Positions 16,891 through 26,445 of a stretch of DNA of 33,557 nt are shown one piece after another. The stretch's first letter is position 1; every line of letters begins with the position of its first letter. The notes under the pieces are model-generated. The model was not told where the DNA came from and made no database searches. It saw only the letters and a list, made by a program, of their open reading frames with translations. The DNA comes from AG-12 sp027339635 (GTDB taxonomy: Bacteria > Chloroflexota > Dormibacteria > Aeolococcales > Bog-877), in contig DAHWNZ010000024.1 in the NCBI GenBank assembly GCA_027339635.1, positions 1-33,557 on the forward strand, read 5' to 3'. Both the position numbers and the translations under genes were made by a program.

Positions 16891-17633
16891 AGCGTCCTCG
16901 GCCGGCGCCCAGGCAAGTGTGAAACGACGGCTGACCCTTCTCAGGCCGACCAGGATCGGCAAACCGAGGAGGGCGACCATGGCAGCATTTCCCCATGCCC
17001 GAAATGAGTCGTACACAAACGAGGTAAGCGCGTAGTACCTGGCGAAGCGGGCCAGGGCCGTCAGAGGCGCCAGCCGAGGGCTCCAGCCCAATTGCGGCGA
17101 ACCCGCGAAGAAGGTCCAGTTCCACACATCCATCACGGCCCCGAACCCAAATCCGGTCACCACCCCAACCGCGGCCAGGATGACCACGTCCACTGCCCCC
17201 GGCCTGCGGCCTCGGCGCCAGCTGCCTGCCAGGCCGGCCACCATCCCCACCCAGCCAAGCGCGAACAGCTGATACGGAATCCACGGGCCCAGTCCCCCGG
17301 TGGCCAGGGCCGAGCTCAGCAGCGATCCCGCCCCCACCAGAAAGCCGAACTCAGGACCCAGGGCATAGCCGCCGCACAGCACCAGCAAGAAGATGGGGCT
17401 GAAGCCACCGATGCCAGTCACCAGAGCCGCTCTCAGGGCTGCGTCGGCGGCGCTCAGGGCTGCCAGCAGGGCGAAGGACCGCGAGTCCATCCTCCTGGTC
17501 CCGACTTCGAAGATAAGAAGCCCCAGGGCGGTGCCGAGGCCGATCACCAGAGCAGGAGTTGTCGCCGGCAGGCCCAGACCCGAGAACGGCCACAGGAAGA
17601 GGCCCATGCCCAGCATGCTCAGCAGGACCAGGA

Positions 17634-17637
<4 letters not shown>
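16777..17637 (-). CDS. ECF transporter S component (predicted corrinoid-specific)
   Basis: 286 residues from a TTG at 17637 that overlaps the ABC stop (TTGA); the later in-frame ATGs at residues 8 and 11 are possible starts. Six membrane segments fit an ECF S component: about 1-20, 25-45, 52-75, 78-125, 138-165 and 215-235. Blocks such as GGFSPIFLLVLCGGYALGPEFGFLVGA and GLGPWIPYQLFALGWVGM are typical of the group. The substrate is inferred from the cobalamin riboswitch and the DUF4430-like lipoprotein in the same operon. The region after about residue 250 is hydrophilic and overlaps the RDD gene on the other strand. Confidence 0.8.
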
Positions 17638-18967
<1,330 letters not shown>

Positions 18968-18971
<4 letters not shown>

Positions 18972-19786
18972 GCGCAGAAGGCGGCCACGATGAGCAGACA
19001 TCCTCCTGCGGTCGGGAGCCAGTCGACTCCTGGCAGCTGGAGTGTGGGATAGGGCTCCCACCCTCCCACGAGCCCCAAGACAACTGCCGTCATGAAAAGT
19101 GCGCCGGCGGCCGCGGTGACTGCCGCCAGCATTTTGTCCGCCCTGGTCCAGGGCGTCGGCCACACCGAGGTCCGGCGCGCGAGCCCGAACCCCCGGGACT
19201 CCATCGCCTCAGCCAGCAGCACCGAACCTTCGATCGCCGACAGCACCGACGGAACAGCGACCGCTCTCCAGGACCTGGGGCCTCGCGGCCGCCATCCCCG
19301 CACGCTCTGCGCTTCTCTGACCGCTAGAAAGCTGCTCCGCAGGCGCGGGAGCAGGGTGGTGGTGGCTGCCAGCGCGGCTCCGGTGCGATGCAGAGAATTG
19401 GGAAGCGCGTCTACCAGCTGCTGGGGTTCGGTGGCCACCGCCAGGGTCAGGCCGGCCAGAAGACAGGCCGTGAGGCCTAGGGCCACATCCACCCCGTAGG
19501 CGGCTCCCTCCCAAGTGAGCTGACCGCCCACAGCAGGCAGCCAGGCGGGCAGGGCAACGACCACATCCTGTCCCGTGTGGCTCAAGAGGAAGTTGAAGCC
19601 TATGGCCATCAGTCCGGCCAACCCCACCCAGCGCAAAGCCGGTGTGACGGCCGTTCCCGGCCGGCGCGCCCGCAGCAGCATGAGTGCCGCGGCGACGAGG
19701 GTGAGGACCCGGTACACCGGGTCCTCACTCCCCAGCGAGAGCAACAGAACTGCACCCACCCAGATCAGCAGGGCGCGGGGGTTCAC
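18968..19786 (-). CDS. ecfT: ECF transporter transmembrane coupling component (EcfT/CbiQ family)
   Basis: 272 residues from the GTG at 19786, only six bases after the stop of the lipoprotein gene. About five membrane segments are seen. Two coupling-helix motifs typical of EcfT are present: SVRGW (about 167-171) and MESRGFG (about 199-205), the sites that bind the ATPase grooves. The order lipoprotein, T, AA', S with overlaps marks a single transcript. Confidence 0.88.
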
Positions 19787-19792
19787 TGGGGG

Positions 19793-20272
19793 TCAGCTGT
19801 CCGCCGGGGGCCTCGGCGGAGCGCTGGGTGAACCCGTCCCGAAGTGCCAGCCGAGAGCGTCCCCGGGGCGGAGCTCGATGTCGGAGACACCCACCTGGGC
19901 CGCCTTCCAAGGGCCCTTGCCACTCCAGGTGAACAGCGCCCAGTAGGGCTGCCCGGAGGCTAAGCAGCTGGTGTAGGACTTCGGCTCGTGGTCGATCTGG
20001 CAGATTGCGTCGCCGTAGCTGAAGTGCTCCTTGGCGAATTCGATGCCACTGCGGCTCATCGCTGTCTCCGCCGGGACTTCAGGTCCCTTGAAGCTGGCGC
20101 ACCCGTCCACCACCTTCTTGTTGGCGAGCTCCACGACAATCTCGACGTGGTGCCCACTGCCACACTGGGCACTGGTTGTCGCAGCCTTCTGCGAGGTTGC
20201 GCCGCAGCCCGCCAGCAGGGCTGCCGCCATCACCGGGGCCAGAATCGCGCTGGCCCATTGAGACGACCTCAT
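19793..20272 (-). CDS. DUF4430-like lipoprotein, predicted corrinoid-binding
   Basis: The ATG at 20272, with GGGAGGTGGAG just upstream, gives 159 residues. A lipoprotein signal is clear: hydrophobic helix 9-20, then the lipobox LAGC with Cys 23. The mature part (about 75-150), including GIEFAKEHFSYGDAICQID and the block around WALFTWSGKGPWKAAQVGVSDIELRPGDALGWHF, resembles DUF4430 domains, which are related to the C-terminal domain of transcobalamin/intrinsic factor. Two or three Cys pairs are likely oxidised outside the cell. It is the first gene behind a cobalamin riboswitch and ahead of the ECF transporter genes, so a role in capturing cobalamin for import is inferred. Confidence 0.78.
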   Translation of the reverse strand: MRSSQWASAILAPVMAAALLAGCGATSQKAATTSAQCGSGHHVEIVVELANKKVVDGCASFKGPEVPAETAMSRSGIEFAKEHFSYGDAICQIDHEPKSYTSCLASGQPYWALFTWSGKGPWKAAQVGVSDIELRPGDALGWHFGTGSPSAPPRPPADS

Positions 20273-20369
20273 CGTCTCCACCTCCCGACGGCCGCTTGGA
20301 CCCCACGCCAAAACTGGGCCTGCCGTCAGAGGCCTTCCTTCCCGTTGCGCGCGGGGGTGTTCTCACCCG

Positions 20370-20537
20370 GTCGGGCCGGTCTCCTGGCTCGCGGATCCAT
20401 GCCCCACACCGCCTTCCCGGACCTGGTTCCGGTGGCACGTTGGCTGGGGCTCCCCGCTCACAGTTGCGCGACAGCTCCGGATTTGGGACCGCGTCCCGCA
20501 CCGGATTCCCATTCGCCCGAAGGGCTATTCGGTTGTG
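20370..20537 (-). ncRNA. Cobalamin (adenosylcobalamin) riboswitch
   Basis: Read on the minus strand, the conserved cobalamin core appears in order: GGGAATCCGGTGC, then AATCCGGAGCTGTCGCGCAA and CTGTGAGCGGGGAGCC, later GGAAGGCGG and finally GCGAGCCAGGAGACCGGCC. These match the B12-box consensus (AGCCAGGAGACC) and the upstream core. A TAGAAT sequence at 20549-20544 lies at the right distance to be the -10 box for a transcript that begins with this RNA. The switch is about 100 bases upstream of the lipoprotein start, so it should shut off the uptake operon when cobalamin is plentiful. Ends are approximate. Confidence 0.93.
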
Positions 20538-20706
20538 TCAGCGATTCTACATGGATCGGTCTCATCCGGGGGGCGGGACCGCGGAGGGGGTGGGGCCGTC
20601 GAGATCTCGCCATTCATCTCAGTGGGCAAACAAGCTACAGCTCACCAGCAGTCAGCCCCGTGAGGCGGCGGTCGTGAGCCCGCCTCCTCATGGGGGTTAG
20701 CCACTA

Positions 20707-20714
20707 TTGGAGAA
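20707..20714. repeat. Target-site duplication, left copy (TTGGAGAA)
   Basis: The octamer TTGGAGAA sits directly before the left end of the insertion sequence and is repeated at 22378-22385 directly after the right end. An 8-bp duplication is the value known for the IS1595 family. Confidence 0.9.
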
Positions 20715-20771
20715 GTGGGGTATCCCCTTTAGTACCTCGATTTCCCGCCGCGATTGAAGATGCGGTTTTTT

Positions 20772-21791
20772 TTACCTGGTGACGCCGCTTCGGGCGGCTT
20801 CGCGTGCCGCCTTGACACGGGTGATGAGTTCTCCGTATGGCTTCGGGGTCGTGGCCACGACTCCTTCCATCAGCCGGTAGAAGAGCAGCCCGCGGTAGCG
20901 GGAGTGCCGGCGGTTGAAGCGGAAGGTGAACTCGTCCATGTAGTAGTCGAGCTGCTGCCAGGCGATGCCGCCCTGGTGGGTACCGAGCAGCCAGCGCTTG
21001 AACAGCGAGGCGACCCGGTGGACGTGCGGCATCGAGACGTGCGCCGGCTCGCCGGACTCGGAGAGGTTGCTGACAACGTGCGAGTAGGCCCGCATCCGGT
21101 CGAGCTCGTTGTAGCCGCCCCAGGCGTCGGTTTGCACCTCGGAGCCCGGCTCGACGAAGTCCTCGACCACCGGGGTGAGCGACGCCTGGCTGGTGTCGTT
21201 GATGCGGCGCATGCGAACACGGCCGGGGCCGCTGTCGCGCGCCTCCACGGCGATGACGACGACGGCCTTGCCGTCGGTCGCGCGCCCGCGCGCTCCACTC
21301 TTGACCCCGCCGACGAAGGTCTCATCGACCTCGACGGGACCGGCCAGTAGGTCGCGGCCGGGGACGACCATCGCTCGGCGGAGCTTGTGCATCCACGCCC
21401 ACGCGGTCTTGTACGAGCCGAGGCCGAGCACGCGCTGGAGCCCGAGGGCGCTGACGCCGTTCTTCTGCGCGACCACGTACCACGCCACGTGGAACCAGGT
21501 CTGAAGCGGGTACCGCGTGCCCTGAAGGATGGTCCCGGAGGTCACCGAGCACTCCTTACGGCACGCCGCGCAACGCCGCCAGCCGTCGCGCATCCGCCAG
21601 TACCCGCCATCGACTACGCCGCAGTGCGGGCACACGAACCGCTCGCCCCACCGCAGCCCCTCCAGGTAGGTCAGGCAGGCTGCCTCGCTTGCGAAGCGCT
21701 CAAGGAACTCCGGGAAGTTGCGCGGGTAGTCCCGGCCGCCGCGCAGGTTCCGCGCCTCACGCGGCTGCCGCAGCACCTCGCTCAGCGCCAC
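20772..21791 (-). CDS. IS1595-family transposase (ISXO2-like DDE)
   Basis: The GTG at 21791 (or 21794) gives 339 residues. The N-terminal part has the family's zinc ribbon with Cys 54, 57, 74 and 77 (CPHCG...CAAC). The DDE catalytic core shows D156 in VEVDETFVGG, D222 in QTDAWGGY and E287 in YMDEFTFRFNRR. The open frame continues upstream to 22037, but that part overlaps the acetyltransferase gene and has no family resemblance. The start overlaps the end of the passenger gene by about 35 bases, suggesting a shared transcript. Confidence 0.93.
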   Translation of the reverse strand: MALSEVLRQPREARNLRGGRDYPRNFPEFLERFASEAACLTYLEGLRWGERFVCPHCGVVDGGYWRMRDGWRRCAACRKECSVTSGTILQGTRYPLQTWFHVAWYVVAQKNGVSALGLQRVLGLGSYKTAWAWMHKLRRAMVVPGRDLLAGPVEVDETFVGGVKSGARGRATDGKAVVVIAVEARDSGPGRVRMRRINDTSQASLTPVVEDFVEPGSEVQTDAWGGYNELDRMRAYSHVVSNLSESGEPAHVSMPHVHRVASLFKRWLLGTHQGGIAWQQLDYYMDEFTFRFNRRHSRYRGLLFYRLMEGVVATTPKPYGELITRVKAAREAARSGVTR

Positions 21792-22332
21792 CACGTTCTG
21801 ACCAGTCGGCAGCGAGCAGTCGATAGACGGCAACCCGCTCGCCGAACCGGCCGGTCGTATCGAATTCAAGCGACATCCCCAGCCGCTCCGCCACTCGCGC
21901 CGACGCGCGGTTGTCCGGCTGCAGGCGAGCAACGACGCTTGGCGCGCCGACCCGCGTGAACGCCTCCAGACAGATGGCGCGAGCGCCCTCGCTGGCGAAC
22001 CCGCGACCCCACGCAGTCGGGACCAGCCACCAACCAATCTCGAACTCGTCCGGTTCGAGCCCGGCTGTTCCCTCGCCCAGGTAGTTCAGCGCGGCGAACC
22101 CGACCGGCTCGCCCGACTGCTTCTCGACCGCGACGCGCCAACCGAACCCGTTCGCTCGCCAATGCTCGACCATCCCCAGCGACACGTCAGCGGCCTTCTC
22201 CGGCGACCAGCACGCTCCGTCTCCGATATACCTGACCACCTTCGGGTCCGCCGAGAGTCGCGCAAGTAGGGCAGCGTCAGACTCACTCCACTCAGGAAGC
22301 AGCATCCGTGCCGTTTCCAACTTCTCGCTCAC
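21757..22332 (-). CDS. GNAT N-acetyltransferase carried as IS passenger
   Basis: 191 residues from a GTG at 22332, 45 bases inside the right end of the insertion sequence. It is a RimJ/RimL-type Acetyltransf_3 domain: LETARMLLPEWSESDAALLA at the N-terminus, the acetyl-CoA loop WWLVPTAWGRGFASEGARAI (about 105-124) and the motif ARLQPDNRASARVAERLGM. The substrate is unknown; relatives modify ribosomal proteins, amines or antibiotics. It lies upstream of and overlaps the transposase gene. IS1595 is known as a family in which some members carry passenger genes. Confidence 0.9.
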   Translation of the reverse strand: MSEKLETARMLLPEWSESDAALLARLSADPKVVRYIGDGACWSPEKAADVSLGMVEHWRANGFGWRVAVEKQSGEPVGFAALNYLGEGTAGLEPDEFEIGWWLVPTAWGRGFASEGARAICLEAFTRVGAPSVVARLQPDNRASARVAERLGMSLEFDTTGRFGERVAVYRLLAADWSERGGAERGAAAAA

Positions 22333-22377
22333 GCCACCGAGGATAGCGCATCAGGGGTAACGAAGGGGATACCCCGC

Positions 22378-22385
22378 TTGGAGAA
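22378..22385. repeat. Target-site duplication, right copy (TTGGAGAA)
   Basis: Second copy of the octamer at 20707-20714, directly after the right end of the insertion sequence and six bases from the stop of the MFS gene. Confidence 0.9.
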
Positions 22386-22390
22386 TTCGA

Positions 22391-23668
22391 TCATCTGGTC
22401 AGCGCTGGGGGCAGGTTGACCGAACGTGGCAAAACGCGACCGAGGAACCGGGCCAATGCCACCAGGCCGAGTGACACCAGAGCCCATATCAACCACATCG
22501 TGGGGCGCAGAAAGGACCCCACCAAGAGGCCGCCCACGCTGGGTCCGATCAGAAGGCCCACCGACCATGACAGGTTGAACGTCGCCATGTACCTGCCGCG
22601 GGCGGCAGGGGGGGCCATGTCGGCGACAAGTGGTCCGATGGTCGCGCTGAGCAAGCACTCTCCGGACGCGAACGTCACAGCGAACACTCCGAGCCATGCG
22701 GCCGCCGCCAGGCCGTGTTGCAGGCTCGCGAACTCCCCGATCATCCAGGCCAGCGCCCACACCGTGGCGCACAGTGCCATGGTCTGGGTCCGCGGCAGTC
22801 GGCGGACGGCTCGAGCGATAGGCAGCTGAGCCAGCACTATGAAGCTGGTGTTGGCCGCCAGCATCAGTCCGATCGCGGCTGTGGGGACTGCCAGAAACAC
22901 CCGAGCGTAGAGCGGGACCGCACTGTCGAGCTGCGAGTAGCCGGATATCACCACCACGCCGTTGAAGACCACCACCGCCATGAAGCGCAGGTCGCGCAGT
23001 ACTGCCACATACCCCGACCTCTCGAGCGCATGTCTGGCGTGGCGTCCGGCTGGGACCATGATGGCGGCCAGCGTGGCAAATGCGACAAAGGTCGCCGCGT
23101 CAATCAGGTACACGGCCGTGAACGTGTCTGGTCGACTGGTGGATACGATCACGCCACCGAGGATGGCCCCCAGGCCTATCCCCAGGTTGTTGGCCGCATA
23201 CTGCAGTGAGGCCGCGGATGTCCGCTGCTCCCTGGTGGTGATGGCCGCGAGCAGGGCGGCGATCGCGGGGTAGTAGCATCCGGCGCCGACCCCGATCAGG
23301 GTCATCGCCCCAGCGGCCTCCGGGAGGTTCACCACGAAACCGAGGTACCCGAATCCCGCGGTCTGCAGCAGCAATCCAGCCAGGATCATCACCTTGGGAC
23401 TGACGGTGTCGACCAGGGAACCCCCCGCGGCCGACATGAGCAGGGACGCCAGGGCGGAGAGGGACAGGATGCCGCCGACTATGGGGATGGGCAGGCCTCG
23501 GACCACATGTAGGTAGATCGATCCGTAGGGCATGACAAAGCCGTTTCCAAGCGCCGATATGGCACCGCCCGCGACCACCACCCAGACTCGCGGCGGCAGA
23601 CTGGGGCGCAGAGCGCTCAGGTATCCAGCGCTTGACCGCGCGACGCCTCCGCCCAACTTCACAGCCAT
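22391..23668 (-). CDS. MFS transporter (drug-efflux-like)
   Basis: 425 residues with about 12 membrane segments. The N-terminal helix GGAISALGNGFVMPYGSIYL and the loop GGSLVDTVSPKVMILAGLL correspond to the start and loop 2-3 of DHA-type exporters; the loop lacks the usual Arg-rich GRR form. The block GPLVADMAPPAARGRYMATFNLSWSVGLLIGPSVGGLL is typical of MFS_1 efflux proteins of the YdeE/MdtH type. The insertion sequence sits six bases past its stop and so does not break it. The substrate is unknown. Confidence 0.85.
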   Translation of the reverse strand: MAVKLGGGVARSSAGYLSALRPSLPPRVWVVVAGGAISALGNGFVMPYGSIYLHVVRGLPIPIVGGILSLSALASLLMSAAGGSLVDTVSPKVMILAGLLLQTAGFGYLGFVVNLPEAAGAMTLIGVGAGCYYPAIAALLAAITTREQRTSAASLQYAANNLGIGLGAILGGVIVSTSRPDTFTAVYLIDAATFVAFATLAAIMVPAGRHARHALERSGYVAVLRDLRFMAVVVFNGVVVISGYSQLDSAVPLYARVFLAVPTAAIGLMLAANTSFIVLAQLPIARAVRRLPRTQTMALCATVWALAWMIGEFASLQHGLAAAAWLGVFAVTFASGECLLSATIGPLVADMAPPAARGRYMATFNLSWSVGLLIGPSVGGLLVGSFLRPTMWLIWALVSLGLVALARFLGRVLPRSVNLPPALTR

Positions 23669-23908
23669 CGTCTCCTCACATCGGCAGCGCTGTCCGGCAG
23701 GGCCGCGGGCGGTCGTGCCGGTGCCCCTCTTTCGAAGCGCGGCTGGTCATCGGATGATACAGACGTTCGGGAACCACCATGGTCGATTCACGTTGCCCGT
23801 GGCATCGGTCGGACCGGGTGGCAGGCCCTGTCCGGTCGGCCTGATTGAAGGGCCGCCTGGGTGCTGGCGGGATGAGTCGTGCCCTGGGCAGGCGGTGCCA
23901 CGGGAGGT

Positions 23909-23924
23909 AGTGCCCGAGGGCACT
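23909..23924. terminator. Short perfect hairpin, possible terminator
   Basis: AGTGCCCGAGGGCACT is a 7-bp stem with a two-base centre, ten bases past the stop of the small membrane protein gene (minus strand). No T-tract follows, so intrinsic termination is uncertain. The rest of 23669-23933 shows no gene. Confidence 0.3.
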
Positions 23925-23933
23925 GGGCACGAT

Positions 23934-24338
23934 CTAGGCCGGGTCGTCCTCGGCCAGCGCGGTGGCGTCCGCAGCGTGGACCCGGAACAGCAGCCGGTGC
24001 ATCTGGCGGGTCAGCTGCAACCGCTCTTCCTCCAGGCGGTGGCGGCGTCGGGCCTGACGGATGAGGTGGAGGGTGCCGCCCGCGGCGATGCAGGCGCCGA
24101 TGTCACTCGTGACGTTGGTGTAGTTCCCCCCGATCAGCTCGGCCTTGGCGCTGACCGCGACGCCCACCAAGGGGAGAACCACCAGGTATATGCCGAGTGC
24201 CAAAAGAAAGAAGATGTGGGGCTTGCTGGAGAGAATTCGGGGCACATAACCAAGGGCCCGGTCCATCCGCGATTGGGGGGCGGCCAGGTTTGCGAGCGAG
24301 TCGAATTCGGGGCTGGGAGCGGGGTCGTGGTCGGACAT
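23934..24338 (-). CDS. Small two-helix membrane protein, possibly low-affinity iron permease-like
   Basis: 134 residues from an ATG preceded by GGAGG. Two membrane segments are seen (about 41-62, HIFFLLALGIYLVVLPLVGV, and about 75-93), followed by a basic, coiled-coil-like helix (LIRQARRRHRLEEERLQLTRQMHRLLFRV). This arrangement, a short soluble start, two helices and a charged amphipathic tail, resembles bacterial low-affinity iron permease (Fet4-like) proteins, but the sequence match is weak and the typical QNTQNRD motif is absent. I cannot give a firm function. Confidence 0.6.
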   Translation of the reverse strand: MSDHDPAPSPEFDSLANLAAPQSRMDRALGYVPRILSSKPHIFFLLALGIYLVVLPLVGVAVSAKAELIGGNYTNVTSDIGACIAAGGTLHLIRQARRRHRLEEERLQLTRQMHRLLFRVHAADATALAEDDPA

Positions 24339-24460
24339 GATGACCTCCTGGACGGGCTGGACGACATGGCGGCCGAGGACTCATAGAGCGGCAAGGTTGA
24401 GCTGATCTCGACCGCAGGCGGAGGTCATGGTAGTGAGCTCGGGGCGCGATGGGGGCGGGG

Positions 24461-25495
24461 TCAGTAAAACACCTGAGCCAGGCGGTACAGCTCTTCGGGG
24501 ACCCGTCTCTGCTCCTTCACGACCGTGGCCAGCCCGGTCACCGCAACGTCGTCGCCCCTCTTGACAGGGATAGAGCCGAATCCCGAGGCCACCACCAGAT
24601 CGTAGGCAGCGGATCCGACCCTGGTCGCCCAGATTCTGTCGTAGGCCGTCGGAGCGCCGCCTCTTTGGGTATAGCCGAGGACTGTCACCCTAGTCTCGAA
24701 CCCTGTCTCAACCTCAATGCGGTCCGCCAGCTGGGGCCCCAACCCGCGGCGACTGAGGAGGAGGTGGCCAAAGGCGTCTCGGGGCCCGTCCGTGGCCGGT
24801 TCCCCGGTGACTCCGCCGACACTGGCTCCTTCGGCAACAACCACGATGCTGAAGTCTCGGCCGCGCTCCCGCCGGCCGCGAAGGTGGGCTACGATCGAAT
24901 CCAAATCCACCGGGAATTCGGGAATGACGATCAGGTCGGCCCCGCCGGCGAGGCCGCCCATCATCGCCACCCATCCCGTGTCGCGCCCCATCACCTCGAC
25001 AACCATCACGCGATGGTGGGCGGCCGCGGTAGTGTGCAGACGATCCAAGGCTTCGGCGACGATCGCGACCGCGCTGTCGAAACCGATGCAGTACTCGGTG
25101 CCCTGCAGATCGTTGTCCATTGTCTTCGGGACTCCCACCACCGGAAGACCGCCGTCGGCCAGCGCCTTTGCCACTGAAAGGGTGTCGTCACCCCCCATAG
25201 CCACCAGCGCGTCCAACCCAGCATCCCGGAAATGGCTTGTCACCGCCGCCATGGCGGTTGGGTCTGACACGGGGTTCACCCTTGAAGTCCCAAGCAGTGT
25301 CCCCCCCACTGAGAGAACGCCGGAGACCTGATGCGCGTCCAGCGGCTGAACTCCGCCAGCGTTCACGAGCCCCGCCCAGCCATTGTGGACCCCGAGGACC
25401 TCGTGCCCGTCGGCCCACGCTCTCCGGGCCACCGCCCGGATCGCGGCGTTCAGGCCGGGCGCGTCCCCGCCACCGGTCAATATCCCAATTCGCAT
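24461..25495 (-). CDS. 6-phosphofructokinase, predicted pyrophosphate-dependent
   Basis: From the ATG at 25495, after GGGAG eight bases upstream, the protein is 344 residues and starts with the family's MRIGILTGGGDAPGLNA. An upstream ATG at 25543 would add 16 residues. The substrate loop is PKTMDND (123-129), with the catalytic Asp at 127, and the phosphate-donor loop is GGDDTL (101-106). Asp at 104 and Lys at 124 are the known marks of pyrophosphate-using enzymes; ATP enzymes have Gly at 104. The residues GRDTGWVA and the late GYTQRGG block complete the family pattern. It phosphorylates fructose 6-phosphate in glycolysis, probably reversibly with PPi. Confidence 0.9.
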   Translation of the reverse strand: MRIGILTGGGDAPGLNAAIRAVARRAWADGHEVLGVHNGWAGLVNAGGVQPLDAHQVSGVLSVGGTLLGTSRVNPVSDPTAMAAVTSHFRDAGLDALVAMGGDDTLSVAKALADGGLPVVGVPKTMDNDLQGTEYCIGFDSAVAIVAEALDRLHTTAAAHHRVMVVEVMGRDTGWVAMMGGLAGGADLIVIPEFPVDLDSIVAHLRGRRERGRDFSIVVVAEGASVGGVTGEPATDGPRDAFGHLLLSRRGLGPQLADRIEVETGFETRVTVLGYTQRGGAPTAYDRIWATRVGSAAYDLVVASGFGSIPVKRGDDVAVTGLATVVKEQRRVPEELYRLAQVFY

Positions 25496-25684
25496 CCCTG
25501 AGTCTCCCGATCTCGCATCTTCGCCCTGAGCCATCTTGAGCATAGCCCTCCCGTCGGGCCGGCGGATATGGCACGCCCCCGGGTGGATCCACCTACGGCA
25601 GCCTGCGGTTACCCCCCTTATGCCGCTGCCCGGGCCGACTCAGGATAGATAGCAGCCATCCGGGATTTAGCGAAGGAGTCGAAA

Positions 25685-26359
25685 GTGATCAGTGACAACC
25701 GGCGGCAGCTGGCAACCGAGGGACGTGAGCCGGGCATGTGGGTGCTCGGCGCGGCGATCGTGGCCGTACTCATGTCCGCAGTCGTGCTGATCGGGGGTTA
25801 TGCCTCCGGTTGGGGCGGCCACCTCAAGATCTCGCAGGCGGCGGTGCCCGCATCGGCGTCGACCGGGACGGCGGCCGCGACCCTCAACCTCTCCATCGTC
25901 ACCGGGCAGATGATGGGCCAAGGGGCCCTCGGCCCGGCCTACGTGCCATCTGACTTCACGGTTCCCGCCTATTCCACGGTCAAGGTTACGGTCACCGACT
26001 TCGACACCGCGACGCCACTGACAGGCGCTCTGGTCAAGTACTCCAAGGTGACGGGGACGGTGGGAGGCACCATGCAGGTGCAGGGCATCAACCCGCAGGC
26101 TCCCAACACGACGGTCGGGGCGGTGCACACCATGAGTTACCTCGCCCCCACCCTGGTGGCCCACACCCTGACGATCCCTCAGCTCCACATCAACGTACCC
26201 ATGGCGGGACAGTCCCGCATAACCTTCGTGATCCACACGGGCAAGCCCGGCTCCTATCAGTGGCAGTGCATGGACCCCTGCGGTAATGGCGCGGGCGGCA
26301 TGGGTGCTCCGATGGGGATGCAGGGTTACATGGCTGGCACCATGACGGTGGCGGGTTGA
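25685..26359 (+). CDS. Membrane-anchored cupredoxin with CuA-like motif
   Basis: The GTG at 25685 follows GAAGGAG by six bases; 224 residues. One N-terminal membrane anchor (about 18-40) is followed by a cupredoxin domain (about 65-224). The strand AHTLTIPQLHINVPM gives a first copper-ligand His at 160. The C-terminal loop QCMDPCGNGAGGMGAPMGM carries C195, C199 and M206 with CuA spacing (C-x3-C-x3-H-x2-M), but the His position is Ala 203. Further Met residues follow. It resembles cytochrome-oxidase-subunit-II-like or sulfocyanin-like electron carriers at the outer face of the membrane. No oxidase genes are nearby. The exact copper site is uncertain. Confidence 0.75.
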   Translation: MISDNRRQLATEGREPGMWVLGAAIVAVLMSAVVLIGGYASGWGGHLKISQAAVPASASTGTAAATLNLSIVTGQMMGQGALGPAYVPSDFTVPAYSTVKVTVTDFDTATPLTGALVKYSKVTGTVGGTMQVQGINPQAPNTTVGAVHTMSYLAPTLVAHTLTIPQLHINVPMAGQSRITFVIHTGKPGSYQWQCMDPCGNGAGGMGAPMGMQGYMAGTMTVAG

Positions 26360-26387
26360 CCGCTGGCAAGCTCACCCTTCGCGACCG

Positions 26388-26423
26388 GGCCGGGGAGTCC
26401 TCTCTGGAGGCCGCTCCCCGGCC
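26388..26423 (+). terminator. Strong hairpin after the cupredoxin gene
   Basis: GGCCGGGGAG and CTCCCCGGCC form a perfect 10-bp stem with a 16-base loop, 28 bases past the cupredoxin stop, followed by TTCCCGTTT. It is a plausible terminator, although the T-run is poor. Its presence also argues that the next gene starts after it. Confidence 0.45.
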
Positions 26424-26445
26424 TTCCCGTTTGCGAAGGCAGCCA

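Larger units (their letters stand above)
20715..22377. mobile_element. IS1595-family insertion sequence with GNAT passenger gene (1663 bp)
   Basis: The element is bounded by imperfect terminal inverted repeats: left GTGGGGTATCCCCTT and right (reverse complement) GCGGGGTATCCCCTT, with similarity going on to a shared TACC. Exact 8-bp duplications (TTGGAGAA) flank it. It carries an ISXO2-like transposase gene and, upstream on the same strand, an acetyltransferase gene; both lie wholly inside the ends. It entered the intergenic region between the MFS gene and the cobalamin operon; removing it and one duplication restores a continuous sequence. Both ends and the transposase are intact, so it may still be mobile. 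Confidence 0.92.

Noticed and set aside
21795..22037. N-terminal extension of the transposase frame
   Set aside because: It overlaps the passenger acetyltransferase gene and has no transposase-like sequence; the zinc-ribbon protein is complete from 21791.
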